From: Chelydra serpentina
Taxonomy: Eukaryota > Chordata > Testudines > Chelydridae
Direction of reading: 5' to 3'
Assembly (NCBI GenBank): GCA_037349315.1
Contig: JBAIAC010000006.1
Coordinates: 12,807,501-12,871,500, forward strand
Length of the DNA: 64,000 bases
The notes beneath the pieces are model-generated. The model saw only the letters and a list, made by a program, of their open reading frames with translations, had not been told where the DNA came from and did not search any database. How positions within the stretch are numbered: the first letter of the stretch is position 1; every line of letters begins with the position of its first letter. The translations under genes and the position numbers were made by a program. Shown here one piece after another: positions 10,455-20,267 of the stretch.

Positions 10455-10795
10455 CCAGGCTGGGGCAGGGGGTTGGGGTGTGGGAGGGGGTGTAGGCTCT
10501 GGGAGTGAGTTTGGGTGTGGGGTGCTGGCTCCAGGCTGGGGCAGGGGGTTGGGGTGTGGGAGGGGGTGTAGGCTCTGGGAGTGAGTTTGGGTGTGGGGTG
10601 CTGGCTCCAGGCTGGGGCAGGGGGTTGGGGTGTGGGAGGGGGTGTAGGCTCTGGGAGTGAGTTTGGGTGTGGGGTGCTGGCTCCAGGCTGGGGCAGGGGG
10701 TTGGGGTGCAGGAGGGGGTGTAGGCTCTGGGAGTGAGTTTGGGTGTGGGGTGCTGGCTCCAGGCTGGGGCAGGGGGTTGGGGTGCAGGAGAGGGG
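10455..10795 (+). repeat. 76-bp tandem repeat, about 4.5 copies
   Basis: The word CCAGGCTGGGGCAGGGGG starts at 10455, 10531, 10607, 10683 and 10759, exactly 76 bp apart. The copies are nearly identical (one G-T to C-A change in the later ones). Since 76 is not a multiple of three, the repeat is read in a different frame in each copy, which produces the long proline-rich antisense frame at 10399-11100 without any coding meaning. It is likely to vary in copy number between individuals. Confidence 0.9.
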
Positions 10796-11145
10796 TCAGG
10801 GTTGTCAGTGCTTACCTTGGGTGGCTCCTGAATTCTGAAAGCGACTGGCACACCTCTCTGGCAGCGGCTCCTGGGCAGGGAGGCCCAGCAGGTCTCCACA
10901 CGCCACTGCCCACAGGCACCACCTGCAGCAGTTGGGGCAGGGGGAAGCACGCGGAGACCCCCTCGCCCCGCCTTCCCCCCTGGGACCACAGGGACATGCC
11001 GGCAGTTCCGGGAGCGGTGAAGAGCAACAAGCGGGGGCGGGCAGGAAGCCTTCCTTAGCCCTGCCCCGTTCCCTTTTAAATTACCTGGGTGCCTGGGCAA
11101 TTGCCCCTTTTGCCTCCCCCCCCCACTCCCCTGTTGCTCCCTAAC

Positions 11146-11330
11146 CCTAAGAGATTGTTATAAAAAGGACAGTAATCAATTGTTCTCCATGTCCACAAAG
11201 GATAGGATAAGAAGAAATTGGATTAGTTTGCAGCATGTGAAATTCAGATTTCATATTAGGAAAAACTATTAGGAGGTGTTCCCGTCCATCCTCCCTGTGG
11301 AAGGAAAAGGCCCATGTAGAGACCGTCAAA
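11146..11330 (+). mobile_element. old CR1 LINE, right part of the split copy
   Basis: Continues the CR1 of 9530-10088 in the same orientation: the words for 'ataaaaaggacagtaatcaattgt' and the later 'attaggaaaaact' block follow in the normal CR1 order. Confidence 0.7.
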
Positions 11331-11334
11331 TCAT

Positions 11335-11950
11335 GGAAGTCAACAAATGGCTATGCAGGTGGTGTCGGAGAGAAGGCTTTGGATTCTTTGGCTTTGGGGT
11401 GGTGTTCCAAGAAGAAGGATTGCTAGGCTGAGATGGGCTCCACCTAACACAGAGAGGGAAGATCATCTTTGCAAGCAGGCTGGCTAACCTAGTGAGAGGC
11501 TTTAAACTAGGTTCACCAGGGGAAGGAGACCAAAGCCCTGAGGTAAGTGGGGAAGTGGGATACCAGGAGGAAGCACGAGCAGGAGAGCGCATGATGGGAG
11601 GACTCCTGCCTCATACTGAGAAAGCAGGATGATCAGCGAGTTATATTAAGTGCCTATACACAAATGCAAGAAGCCTGGGAAACAAGCAGGGAGAATTGGA
11701 AGTCCTGGCATAGTCAAGGAACTATGATGTGATTGGAATAACAGAGACTTGGTGGGATAACTCACATGACTGGAGTACTGTCATGGATGGATATAAACTG
11801 TTCAGGAAGGACAGGCAGGGCAGAAAAGGTGGCGGGGGGGTGGGGGTTGCATTGTATGTAAAAGAGCAGTTTGACTGCTCAGAGCTCTAGTATGAAACTG
11901 CAGAAAAACCTGAGAGTCTCTGGATTAATGCTAGTGGCTAAAAAAGTCCT
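11335..11950 (+). mobile_element. CR1 endonuclease-region fragment
   Basis: Around 11640-11860 one frame reads TNARSLGNKQGELEVL, a stop, then YDVIGITETWWD and GYKLFRKDR, which are the N-terminal blocks of the AP-type endonuclease of CR1 elements (the TNARS and ETWW motifs). An in-frame stop follows LEVLA, so it is dead. CR1 5' parts are rarely preserved. It lies directly after a CR1 3' part in the same orientation, which suggests two insertions or a rearranged element. Confidence 0.75.
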
Positions 11951-13514
11951 TCATTTTCTTCTGTTTTCAGCATCATTCTACTGAAGTGAAGTAATTTACT
12001 ATCTTAATGATCTCTGCACTAAATGAGGCTAGAAGGAACAACTCTCACTCATTAATATATGTAAATTTAACATCCAACATTCTGTTAATCTATTTTCCCT
12101 TGACCACTGGCTCAGAACTACATCTGGCACTATTTCTACTGATGGTTGGGGTGTGGGGTGCGGAATGTAAAAGCCAAGTCTGAATTGGTGGAGTCTGGGA
12201 CTGAGAACTAGGTATAGAGTTGGAAACCTCCTAATGGCTGGCTTTCAAACAATCTGGGTGGGAATTGACTTTCTTCCCTTCAGGCTGCAGGGTTAGTTTG
12301 GCTAAAATAACTGTTCCATCTGCACGACAAAGAGGGATTACAATAATCAGTAGAGATGGGTGGCCTAGAATAAATGAATATTTGTGACAGTAATGAATTA
12401 GGGATGTTACAAAGCACTTTGTTCAGAAGGTACCAAAGATCAGGCTTTAAATGTAATCTGAAATCAAATCCAGGTCATAAAACAGAGAACGGAACTGGTG
12501 GAAATAAATGACTTATTCAAGATAGCAGAGCTCATGCATGATTTTAGTCGATAAACAACACTGTAGACGTGGGAGAGCTTTCCCATCACAATTCTTTAGA
12601 AACCATGGTCAAAGGGGACATCCCAGATCACCTAGGAATGAAGCAACATGGGGTCTGGCTTGAGGAAGCCCCTTGAAGTTGGCTTGGGATTGCAAAGGAG
12701 AAGGTTCAGTGAATACTCTAAATTCAACTGAGAGCAGAACCGGGCCCAATGTATGGGTAACATACCCTATTGTGACTTTTGTTTTCTTGACCAGAGCAGA
12801 GGAATGGGAAGATCTTCCTCAAGCACCAGACAGAGGAACAGTAAGTGTGAACTGTTATTTACTTGGAGCTATGGATACATATTCTTAAATATTTTACTAA
12901 TTTTGCTTCTTTCTCTCTTTCGGGCAAATCCCGAGTTTCTCTAACTCAGGCTAATTTCTACTGATTTCAGTGAGTTGGGATCACTGGGGTGTCCCAGGTG
13001 GTTTCTCATTCAATGCAAAACACTGGATACACTCTGAACTGAGGTTTGGGCTAAGATCGGGGGGCCATTGGGCCTGGCAGGATTGGGACTTGCCAACTGT
13101 AAATCATTACCACCTGTGGCTTGAGATCAGGGCTTCTCTTTGCCTCTGTTGCTGTGCAAAACCCAAGATTGCTTAACTGGAGCACTGTTCTATTAACAGC
13201 TTAGCTGAATGTTATGGGCCAGACCCTGCACTAGATTACTGGCACCTTTGTCCTGCTGCTTTGGCCCAAAGTTGCCCGAAAGCTGGCATCGTTGGCCATT
13301 GGAGGACTCTCCAGTGAGGGAATTCTTGGGTGGCATGGATCTGTCATAGCAGCTCCTTTGCCATTCCCATCTACCTATGGCCAGCTCAGGGGTGTGGCTT
13401 TACCCCAGGGATGCCTGGCTGCAGCAATGGCCTGTTGGGGCCATTGGCAGTCAACGCCAGGGGAGACTGGCTCATCATAGACAGACCCCACAATTGGTAA
13501 GTACACCTCAGATA
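11951..13514. other. no gene seen
   Basis: AT-rich then mixed sequence. Frames of 60-70 codons at 12673-12944 and 12970-13176 lack any domain. At 13215-13260 there is another copy of the 'gggccagacc' motif. I see no promoter, exon or named repeat. Confidence 0.4.
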
Positions 13515-14290
13515 TAGCAGAGGATCCGGCCCTAGAATTTTGTCATGGGGTTCTTGACTCATGTTGGGTGGCTCCCCCTTCAGGTGATTGTAAGGATTAG
13601 CTCAGCCAGGTTTAGCCCCCCCTCCCCGCTCTTCTCTTCTCTGATTGAACTCTCTTCCCACTCACAGCATTGCAGTCTGGACAATTTGTGACTTGGCCCT
13701 CTGGCCAGATCATGCTGTGATTTTCCCTTCTGGGGGAGTCTTTCAAACTCTCTCTCCACAAGCAGCATCAGGCAGTCCTCAGACCCACCCTGTCCTGGCT
13801 ATGTCACTCACACAGGGACTCAGGCAGTCTTCCTATTCACTGCCCGAAGCAATACCACTCTGCAGGGGATGGTAGGAGAACCCAAGCCAACGCTCTACTT
13901 TGGGTTCCAGTCCAGAGCCCTATAGCGAGCATCTACACCACGCTTACTGCTCTCACCCCTGCATTCCTTCTTACTGTGCTTCTTCCCCCTTCCTTTTCCC
14001 TTAATCTCAGGGAGACAGACTACAGGCTTCCTCCCTACTGCCAAGCTCCTGGTTTTAGACAAGCCCCTCCTGTTCCCTCACAGGTGAGCTTCCTCCTACT
14101 TAGTGCCCTCCACTCTGCCTAATTCTCCCCTTTCACTCCCTCACCTTTGCAGCTTAACTGGACGATTGGGCCCATCTGGACTAATTCAGGTCTTTCAGGG
14201 CCAGGGTGGTGAGTACACCCCATCGCATATTTGCTGTTGTCCTCAGCTATTGATAAAGTGGCTGTTGAATAGTCTCATGCTGTCCTTGCC
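13515..14290 (-). mobile_element. possible LTR-like block
   Basis: Pyrimidine-rich on this strand, with 'gctctactttgggttccagtcc' type wording at 13890-13915 that is the complement of the phrase at 325-350 in the first LTR. That similarity suggests an antisense LTR relative. Ends and target duplication are not seen. Confidence 0.35.
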
Positions 14291-14589
14291 AATTGCAATG
14301 GTTTATGGTTAGCTCCAAAGGGAGCTGCAAGAGCTCTGTGCCTGTCCAGATCAGGCCACAGGATCGTGAGCTCTTTTGGAGATTTACCTCTGTGAGATAC
14401 TGAGTGCTCTCAACTCCCACTGAATTTCAGGGATCTCACAGGATTGGGCAGAGGTTCTTTATTTGACATTACTTATTTATTGCAAAGCGCTGAACCAAAC
14501 CCCAGCAAAGTCAATGTCAGTCTTCCATTGATTTCAGTAGGCATCGGATCAGGCCCTCATAGCACTAGATAAATAAATTTTAAAAAAGG

Positions 14590-14870
14590 TTATTATTGCT
14601 ATTGTTTCTACAGGTCGAAACCAAGATCAGGGCCCTTCAACACTAGGGGCTGTACAGAGACATAGTGAGTGACAGACCCTATCCTAAAGAGCCTACATTC
14701 TAAATAGGCAACACAAAGTGTGGGAGGGGAAAAACAAAAGCACAGAGAGGTGAAGTGACTTGCCGAAGATCAAACAGGTCAGTGGCAGAAGCAGGACTAG
14801 AACTCAGGTCCTTAGCAAATGTTGTCTGCAGCAAAGCACACTGCCGTTTCATGCTTCTGTTGAATGTTTG
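14590..14870 (-). repeat. CORE-SINE with L2-type tail
   Basis: Read on the minus strand: tRNA-derived and core region (complement of 14740-14870, with 'gtgaagtgacttgcc' type words), then a tail with 'tgtacag' and AAT repeats. An old, full-looking copy. Confidence 0.6.
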
Positions 14871-14881
14871 TTATTTGTGCT

Positions 14882-15978
14882 TGTGACGGTGTATATATGT
14901 AACTAAAATATGTTTTATGCTACATGTGCCATGTGCCATAACATATCTCTGTGAAAGTTATGACCTACTGAATTTACTCCTCCTGTTTGTATGCATGTAT
15001 CATTGTTGTAATTGGAGTTATGAAGATTGGTTTTATATTTGCTGGTTTTGTACATAGCCTTTGTAAGTGCATGGGATCATCTTTGGAGCAAAGAATGTGC
15101 CTGTTAAATGCGAGCACTTAACAGACAAAAGACGTTGCAGACCCCAATCCACATTGGGGCCGGGTCTGGAATGCAACTGGTTAGGCTGGTTGCGGAAGGG
15201 TGACTGGTCCAGGTGATCCCAAAACTCCATGGTAACAGGATGTTACACAGGGAGGGGAAAAAGACTATAAAAGCCCGGGGGAGACCCTTCCTTTTGGTCT
15301 TCAGCTGGCTAAAGGGAGAGGCTCTCCTTGCCCCCAAGGACATTCCTGAGGGGAACTGAACAAAGGACAAAGACACTAGGGGGTGTGAGCGACTGCTGGA
15401 CCCAGGCTAATTCTACAGCCTGTAAAAAGGAAAATATCCGAATCTGGTGAGGCTTTTATCTGTGTTAACTTTGAATAGACATAGACGTGCGTGTTTTATT
15501 TTATTTTACTAAGTTATTCGCTTTGTTCTGTCTGTCACTACTTGAACTCACTTAAATCCTATTTTCTGTACTTATTCAAATCACTTTTTACTTCTTAAGT
15601 TTCCTTGAGTACGAGTTGGTACCTGGGGAAAGCGAACAGTTGTGCATATCTTTCTATCTTTGAAATAGAAGGCGAACTATTTATGAGTTTACCCTGTATA
15701 AGCCTTATGCAGGGTAAAATGGATGTATTAAGGGTTTGAACCTCCTTGGAGTTGAGCAGCTGGGTGTCAAAGGCAAGAGCGCTTCCAGGGGCCTTACAGT
15801 GGTGAGTGGACTTGGTTCGGACCTGGGTCTGTGTTTGCAGCAGATCAGTGGAATCTGGCTCAAAACAGACAGGATTCGGGAGTCCCAAGCTGGAAAAGGC
15901 CTGGAAGCAGGGGCAGAAGTAGCCTTGGCACACCAGGTGGCAACACCAAGCAGGTCTCTGTGGCCCCAACCCGTCACA
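14882..15978 (+). mobile_element. solo LTR with perfect 8-bp ends and 5-bp target duplication
   Basis: The 1097-bp block starts TGTGACGG (14882-14889) and ends CCGTCACA (15971-15978), perfect inverted repeats. It is flanked by an exact GTGCT duplication (14877-14881 and 15979-15983). It carries a TATA box TATAAAAG at 15266-15273, with the transcribed-looking part after it, which sets the strand. No internal retroelement genes are present, so it is a solo LTR left by recombination between two LTRs. A 5-bp duplication fits Gypsy-type and some retrovirus-like elements. The 140-codon frame at 15736-16158 crosses its right boundary and is chance. Confidence 0.92.
15266..15273 (+). promoter_or_regulatory. 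TATA box of the solo LTR
   Basis: TATAAAAG followed by a GC-rich stretch, about 385 bp into the LTR. It is the probable core promoter of the former element; whether it still fires is unknown. Confidence 0.6.
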
Positions 15979-16345
15979 GTGCTGATCCTGTTTTCTACTT
16001 TCTACTCTGAGTCAAGTTCAAGACCTCATACCTTATCTTCAAGGCATACGGTGACCTGTCCCTGGAGTATCTACAAGATCTTCTTAAGATTTGGGTTGAA
16101 GACTGGGGTTGACAACTTTGCTCTTTGGCTCAATGGAATTCTCTGCAATAAAGGGTAAAACTCATTTGTGTGGGAGACAAAGTTCCCCCAGAGGCTGGTC
16201 TGAGACTGTGGAATGAACTCCAAGACCTAAGAACCATCATAAACCTCCCCATCTTCCCCTCCCAGTGCAAGGCATGTTTCTTTGACTTTGCCTTCTCAAC
16301 CATAATTCCACAGCAACATGCATATTGGAAAGGACCCACCATCCC
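15979..16345 (+). mobile_element. LINE-like fragment, family uncertain
   Basis: Contains 'cccccagaggctggtctgagactgtggaa' style wording (16190-16215) followed by 'gcaaggcatgtttctttgactttgcc', typical of the last coding region of L2/CR1-type LINEs (a WN(E/A)LP-like block). Too worn to classify. Confidence 0.4.
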
Positions 16346-17607
16346 AGATTTTACATTTGCTGCGTTAATATCGTTTTTACTTTTTGTTTATCTTTTAAAG
16401 TTATTTTTTCCCAATAGAAAGTTTTAAACCAACCCCTTCCCCGCCCCTCAAAATAACCACCTCCATCTTTTTTTTTTGGTCTCCTTTTTCGATTTTCCAC
16501 ATTTGCAGTTGAGAAAGGGTGTGTCCTAGGAAGAGAATAGCAGTCTCTTAGGAAAGCTGTCGTTTAAAAACAAACAACCAGAAACGAAATGCCAGTGTCA
16601 GTCAAAATGAAAACGGATCATCAAATTCTTAAGCAAAAGCTACAGATAAAGTGAGCCAGACACCAAACTGACTTTTTATGCCTCCACGTTAGCATAAATA
16701 GGCAACTGTCAAAATACAGCATCTTGTCCTTTGACAAAGTGAAATTCCACTAAATTGAATCAAGTTGAACAGAGAGTTGACTGTAGTTGAGACAGGCTCT
16801 CCCTCCCCTTCTGAGATCAGGGGCCTGTTTGGCAGAGCTCTCAGGTTCCAAATGAAAGAAACGTGTTGGAATAGAATGAGCGATGAAAAAAATGTCCCTA
16901 GCAGGAATTCCATTAATTAAAACCCAAGAGGTTGACAAGCCTTGAGCGAATAGTTTGCAATGTTAGGAGAGGGGAGCCATACTTCCCAGTGTCTTGAACC
17001 AGTTTTATCCCCATCTCTGTTAACAGATTAATTCATAAACTATAAATTATAGAGTATTGACTTCTTGCTATCAATGAATAAAAATAAACACTGTATCGAT
17101 AAAACTCAGAAGAGAGTTCACCATTCATACAAGTCACTTCTGCTAACTATTATGCAGTGCCTTGATCTCTACGTTTATCAATGTTTAAGCGATCTATTTT
17201 AGGGATGTATATTGCTGTCCATCACCACAGTATCTGATACCTCCTACATAAAACAGATTAGTAATTGTGAAGTTGTTAGTGGCCTCCATGGACGCACTGA
17301 GTCTTTTCCTCTTTTGGGAGACAGAAGCTCTACTTGGCAGAGGTTGACTGTTTTGTTTGGTTGGTTGATTTGTTTGTTCAATACTTTGGGGTCTTTTGGG
17401 GTTTCCTTGAATTTGTATTTCTTATGGGTTTGATTTTTTGGGGGAGGGCAATGGGTGATGGCGGGAATGGGGTGTCAGTGTTCTGAGTTATGCGGAAAGG
17501 CACTGTTAAAGGCAAAGGTTTTGCAACATTTGTAGAAGTAGGTTAGGTTGCCTACTCGCCTCTTACTTCCACTGAAGCAAATTTTGAATAAAGACGATAA
17601 AGATTGT
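16346..17607. other. no gene seen
   Basis: AT-rich, mostly unique-looking sequence with homopolymer T runs (for example 16470-16479). Overlapping antisense frames at 16689-16938 have no domain. No named repeat. Confidence 0.4.
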
Positions 17608-18077
17608 TGAAGTAGCTCTGCCTATAGTTACGTTTGCCCGACACTTCCCATTGTAAGATTCTGTTTTCAGTGGCTTATATCTCTGTCAAACTTTAACATG
17701 TTCAGACTGGATTTTTCCATGCTGGGCATCTGCCTCCAGCTAAATTTTTTTTGAAAGTTACAGCAAAAATGGTTTAGCCATTTCTAAAAATGAGGTTAGG
17801 GGGAAATATATTGTTTTGCCCATATTAAAAATGGGGGTGAGGGTCAAATGAGGAGCCTGGGGTGTTGTGGGGGAGGGGAATGGGACTGGCTGGACAAGGA
17901 ACCTGGGTAAATCAGCTGATTAGCCTGGGGGGTTACAGACTATAGAGCAGCATTCAACTACCTTAACCATGAGACCATCCTTTCTCTTCCTGCTATCCCT
18001 TGTCTCATTCACTACACACCTTCCAACTTCTGCAACAAAATGAGGCAGGGGTTCTATAGACAATAGCTTCCTTTACT

Positions 18078-18593
18078 TAAGGTGACCAGACATCCCGTTT
18101 TGGCTGGGACAGTCCCTTTTTTAAGCCCTGTCCCGGCCGTCCCTACTTTTTTTGGCAAAAGTGGGCATTTGTCCCGTTTGTTCTTGCCAACTTGACCAAT
18201 TGGCAAGAGCAAACAGACAAATGCTCACTTTGGCAAAACAGTGGGTGCACAGGAATGTGCGAGGGGTGGGGGCAAGCGGCGATGCCAGCCCTGTGCAAGG
18301 AGGAAGGCAGGGGGACAGGCAGAGCTTGAGCGAGCAGCGATACCAGCCCCAGCCTTGTGCTGGGGGTAGGCAGAGCTCGGGCAAGCGTTGACGCCAGCCC
18401 CAGCCTTGCGCTGGTGGACGTGGGGGCCATCCCCACCCGAGGATGGGGGCTCAGGCTAGTGGCTTGGGCAAGACCCACGAGGAGGTGAGGGGACTTGGAC
18501 AGGCAGCTGGGGTCAGCCCTGCGCGGGGAGTGGCCCTCGGGCTAGCCCCATATGGTGTCCCATTTCCCCTCTCTGGAAAATATGGTCATCCTC
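18078..18593. mobile_element. non-autonomous hAT-like element with perfect 8-bp target duplication
   Basis: A 516-bp element flanked by the exact duplication CCTTTACT (18070-18077 and 18594-18601). Ends: TAAGGTGACC on the left against GAGGATGACC read inward from the right (7 of 10), both close to a CAGGGTGACC consensus. Inside are GC-rich words on 'gccagcccc', 'gcgctgg' and 'gggcaag', no transposase. The open frames at 18121-18478 on both strands are GC artefacts. It interrupts family X copy A and so is younger than that copy. Confidence 0.85.
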
Positions 18594-18679
18594 CCTTTAC
18601 TACAAACCCCTGATTCATTCTTAGAGCAGTTCCATCCTGCGTACTGAATGAGACAAGGGTCCTTTGGAAAAAAATAGTG

Positions 18680-18850
18680 TATGATCAGAGAATCCAAGAA
18701 ATGTAGGGCTGGAAGGGACCTCAAGAGGTCATCTAGTCTAGCAGCCCGTGTTGTGGCAAGACCAAATATATCAAGATCATCCCTGAAAGGTATTTGTGTT
18801 CTTAAAAAACTCCAGTGGTGGGGATTCCACTCCCTTGGTAACCTCATGTA
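18680..18850 (-). mobile_element. CR1 3' end fragment
   Basis: Minus-strand CR1 tail: complement of 'atgtagggctggaagggacctcaagaggtcatctagt', followed by the region coding for the end of ORF2. Inserted in family X copy A. Confidence 0.8.
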
Positions 18851-19009
18851 ATTAAAGACTGTATCATGATGCATACACATGAGGGGACTGAATTAAGGTT
18901 GCACAGGCCACCTTAAGTCTGGCATTTACTTATTACTGAGTGCTTGATTTCACAGTCTTAATGTTCTTTTAATTGTAGTTTTTTGTGTGATTATAAATAA
19001 ACCTAACGA

Positions 19010-19085
19010 TTCATAGATTTTAAGGCCAAATGGGACAGTTATGAACATTTCATCTGAGTGCCTGTGATACATAGGCTATAGAAAT
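19010..19085 (-). mobile_element. CR1 tail scrap
   Basis: Short antisense match to the CR1 terminus 'attcatagattttaaggcca', as also at 40236. Confidence 0.6.
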
Positions 19086-19714
19086 AATTATAATCAGGTG
19101 CAAAAACAAATGCAAATGCAAAGTTAAGGGTGAAAAATCAAACACACAAAACTAAGGATATTGAAAAAGTTACAGTTTCATCCTCAGCTGGTGTAGACAG
19201 GTGTTAGCTCTATGGAAGCTAACATCGCCTGGGATCTGATTCAGTATTAACTTGGCTATGTTCCATATTTGTAATATATTGTATGGTGTTGATTTTGCCA
19301 TGAAAAAGAGTGGTATTTTAAGGTTTACACTTAACACAGAAATCTTCCCCGGAAAACGCGATCAAGTGCAGGTGTGATTGTGACATTTAGCCATAGCCCG
19401 AGAAGGGTGTGTCACAATCCTAATATCTCAGCGGGAGCATCAGAAAGCATTCTACATCTTGTAGTTCTCAGGGTTACAGCCTGAGCTCATGTGCATGGCC
19501 AGCAAATCTGGCTATTCTGGGGGGTGGAGTCGGACCACAGTCCCACCTTATCCTTGCTCCTTCCACCTCTTTTGGGACGGCTAGTGCTGCCAGGGTTGCC
19601 CCTTCTTGTGAGAAAAGGCCTCGTAATTATAGCTGGCTCCTATGCAAAGGATGTAAAAATGGGAAAGGTGCTTTGCATTCACCCGCTCCCTTGCATGACC
19701 CCAGAGGGGCTGGC

Positions 19715-19936
19715 CAAAACTCCCCTTTGCTGTGATGCCTACAAAAAACTTGGCAATGGTTATGCTGCTGGTGTGCTGAGACCACAGCTTATCATGGTGA
19801 CCAATATTGTGTGACTGTTTCTTTGTACTCCCCCAGCCGTCAGTCTGGATCCATCTGTTGTCTCTTGTCGTAGACTGTTAGCTTTTGGGGGCAGGGATTC
19901 TTTTTATTCTGTTTGTACAGCACCTAGCACAATAGG
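19715..19936 (+). mobile_element. L2-type LINE 3' end, left part
   Basis: Ordered words 'gtgatgcctacaaaaaac', 'ctgagacca', 'tagactgttagcttttggggcagggattc' and 'tgtacagcacctagcac' match the second copy at 32705-33085 and the general L2 3' end. It is cut at 19936 by a foldback element and resumes at 20150. Confidence 0.65.
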
Positions 19937-20149
19937 AGTGACAAAGAGTCCTGTGGCACCTTATAGACTAACAGACGTATTGGAGCATAAGCTTTCGTGG
20001 GTGAATACCCACTTCTTCAGATTCATTTGAAGAAGTGGATATTCACCCACAAAAGCTTATTCTCCAATGTGTTTGTTAGTCTATAAGGTGCCACAAGACT
20101 CTTTGTCGCTTCTACAGATCCAGACTAACACGGCCACCCCTCTGATACT
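19937..20149. mobile_element. foldback element inserted in the L2 tail, 12-bp target duplication
   Basis: Two long arms pair: the left arm (19940-20019) holds 'gtcctgtggcaccttatagactaacag', the right arm (20031-20110) its near-perfect complement, then a 35-bp single-copy tail ending 'ctctgatact'. The exact duplication TAGCACAATAGG flanks it (19925-19936 and 20150-20161). A 12-bp duplication with a one-sided tail suggests target-primed insertion more than cut-and-paste. The class is uncertain; Penelope-like or LINE-mobilised are possibilities. Confidence 0.75.
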
Positions 20150-20195
20150 TAGCACAATAGGGTCATGGTCCATGACTGGGTCTCCTTGGCATCAC
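20150..20195 (+). mobile_element. L2-type LINE 3' end, right part
   Basis: After the duplicated target the L2 tail continues with 'gggtcatggtccatgactggg', as in the copy at 33045. Confidence 0.65.
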
Positions 20196-20198
20196 AGA

Positions 20199-20267
20199 TG
20201 GGATTCACAAAAGTATTTAGGTGCCTAACTGCCATTGGGAGGTGACTAAATTCTTTTGTGAATCCCA
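20199..20267. repeat. 69-bp foldback with perfect 15-bp arms
   Basis: TGGGATTCACAAAAG (20199-20213) pairs with CTTTTGTGAATCCCA (20253-20267). The loop carries 'aggtgcctaactgcc'. Probably a tiny palindromic transposon relic. Confidence 0.75.

Larger units (their letters stand above)
10091..11145. mobile_element. GC-rich composite insertion inside a CR1
   Basis: About 1.05 kb of GC-rich DNA separating two parts of one CR1. It comprises the terminal hairpin, a pyrimidine-rich section (10300-10450), a 76-bp tandem repeat (10455-10795) and a section (10809-11060) resembling the GC-rich bodies of turtle hAT-like elements. I found no clean target duplication, and CR1 sequence is missing at the junction, so it may be an insertion with deletion or several events. 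A family member in reverse orientation seems present at 29235-29515. Confidence 0.5.
17608..18985 (+). repeat. unclassified interspersed repeat 'family X', copy A
   Basis: Shares ordered blocks with 42570-43945: 'ctgcctatagtta...cacttcccatt...ttttcagt(t/g)gcttata' at the left, 'gagaccatcc(c/t)ttctcttc...ttctgcaacaaa' in the middle, and 'gca(t/c)a...aggttgcac...tctggcattt...tttttgtgtg' at the right. The copy is split by a hAT-like element (18078-18593) and an antisense CR1 fragment (about 18680-18850). No coding frame is shared between copies. Confidence 0.65.

Noticed and set aside
10455..10795. CRISPR-like array because of regular spacing
   Set aside because: The repeats abut directly with no unique spacers, and the DNA is vertebrate.
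10399..11100. 233-codon antisense proline-rich frame
   Set aside because: Produced by a 76-bp tandem repeat read in three frames in turn plus adjoining GC-rich sequence; no domain or start context.
15736..16158. 140-codon plus-strand frame
   Set aside because: Crosses the exact right boundary of the solo LTR at 15978.
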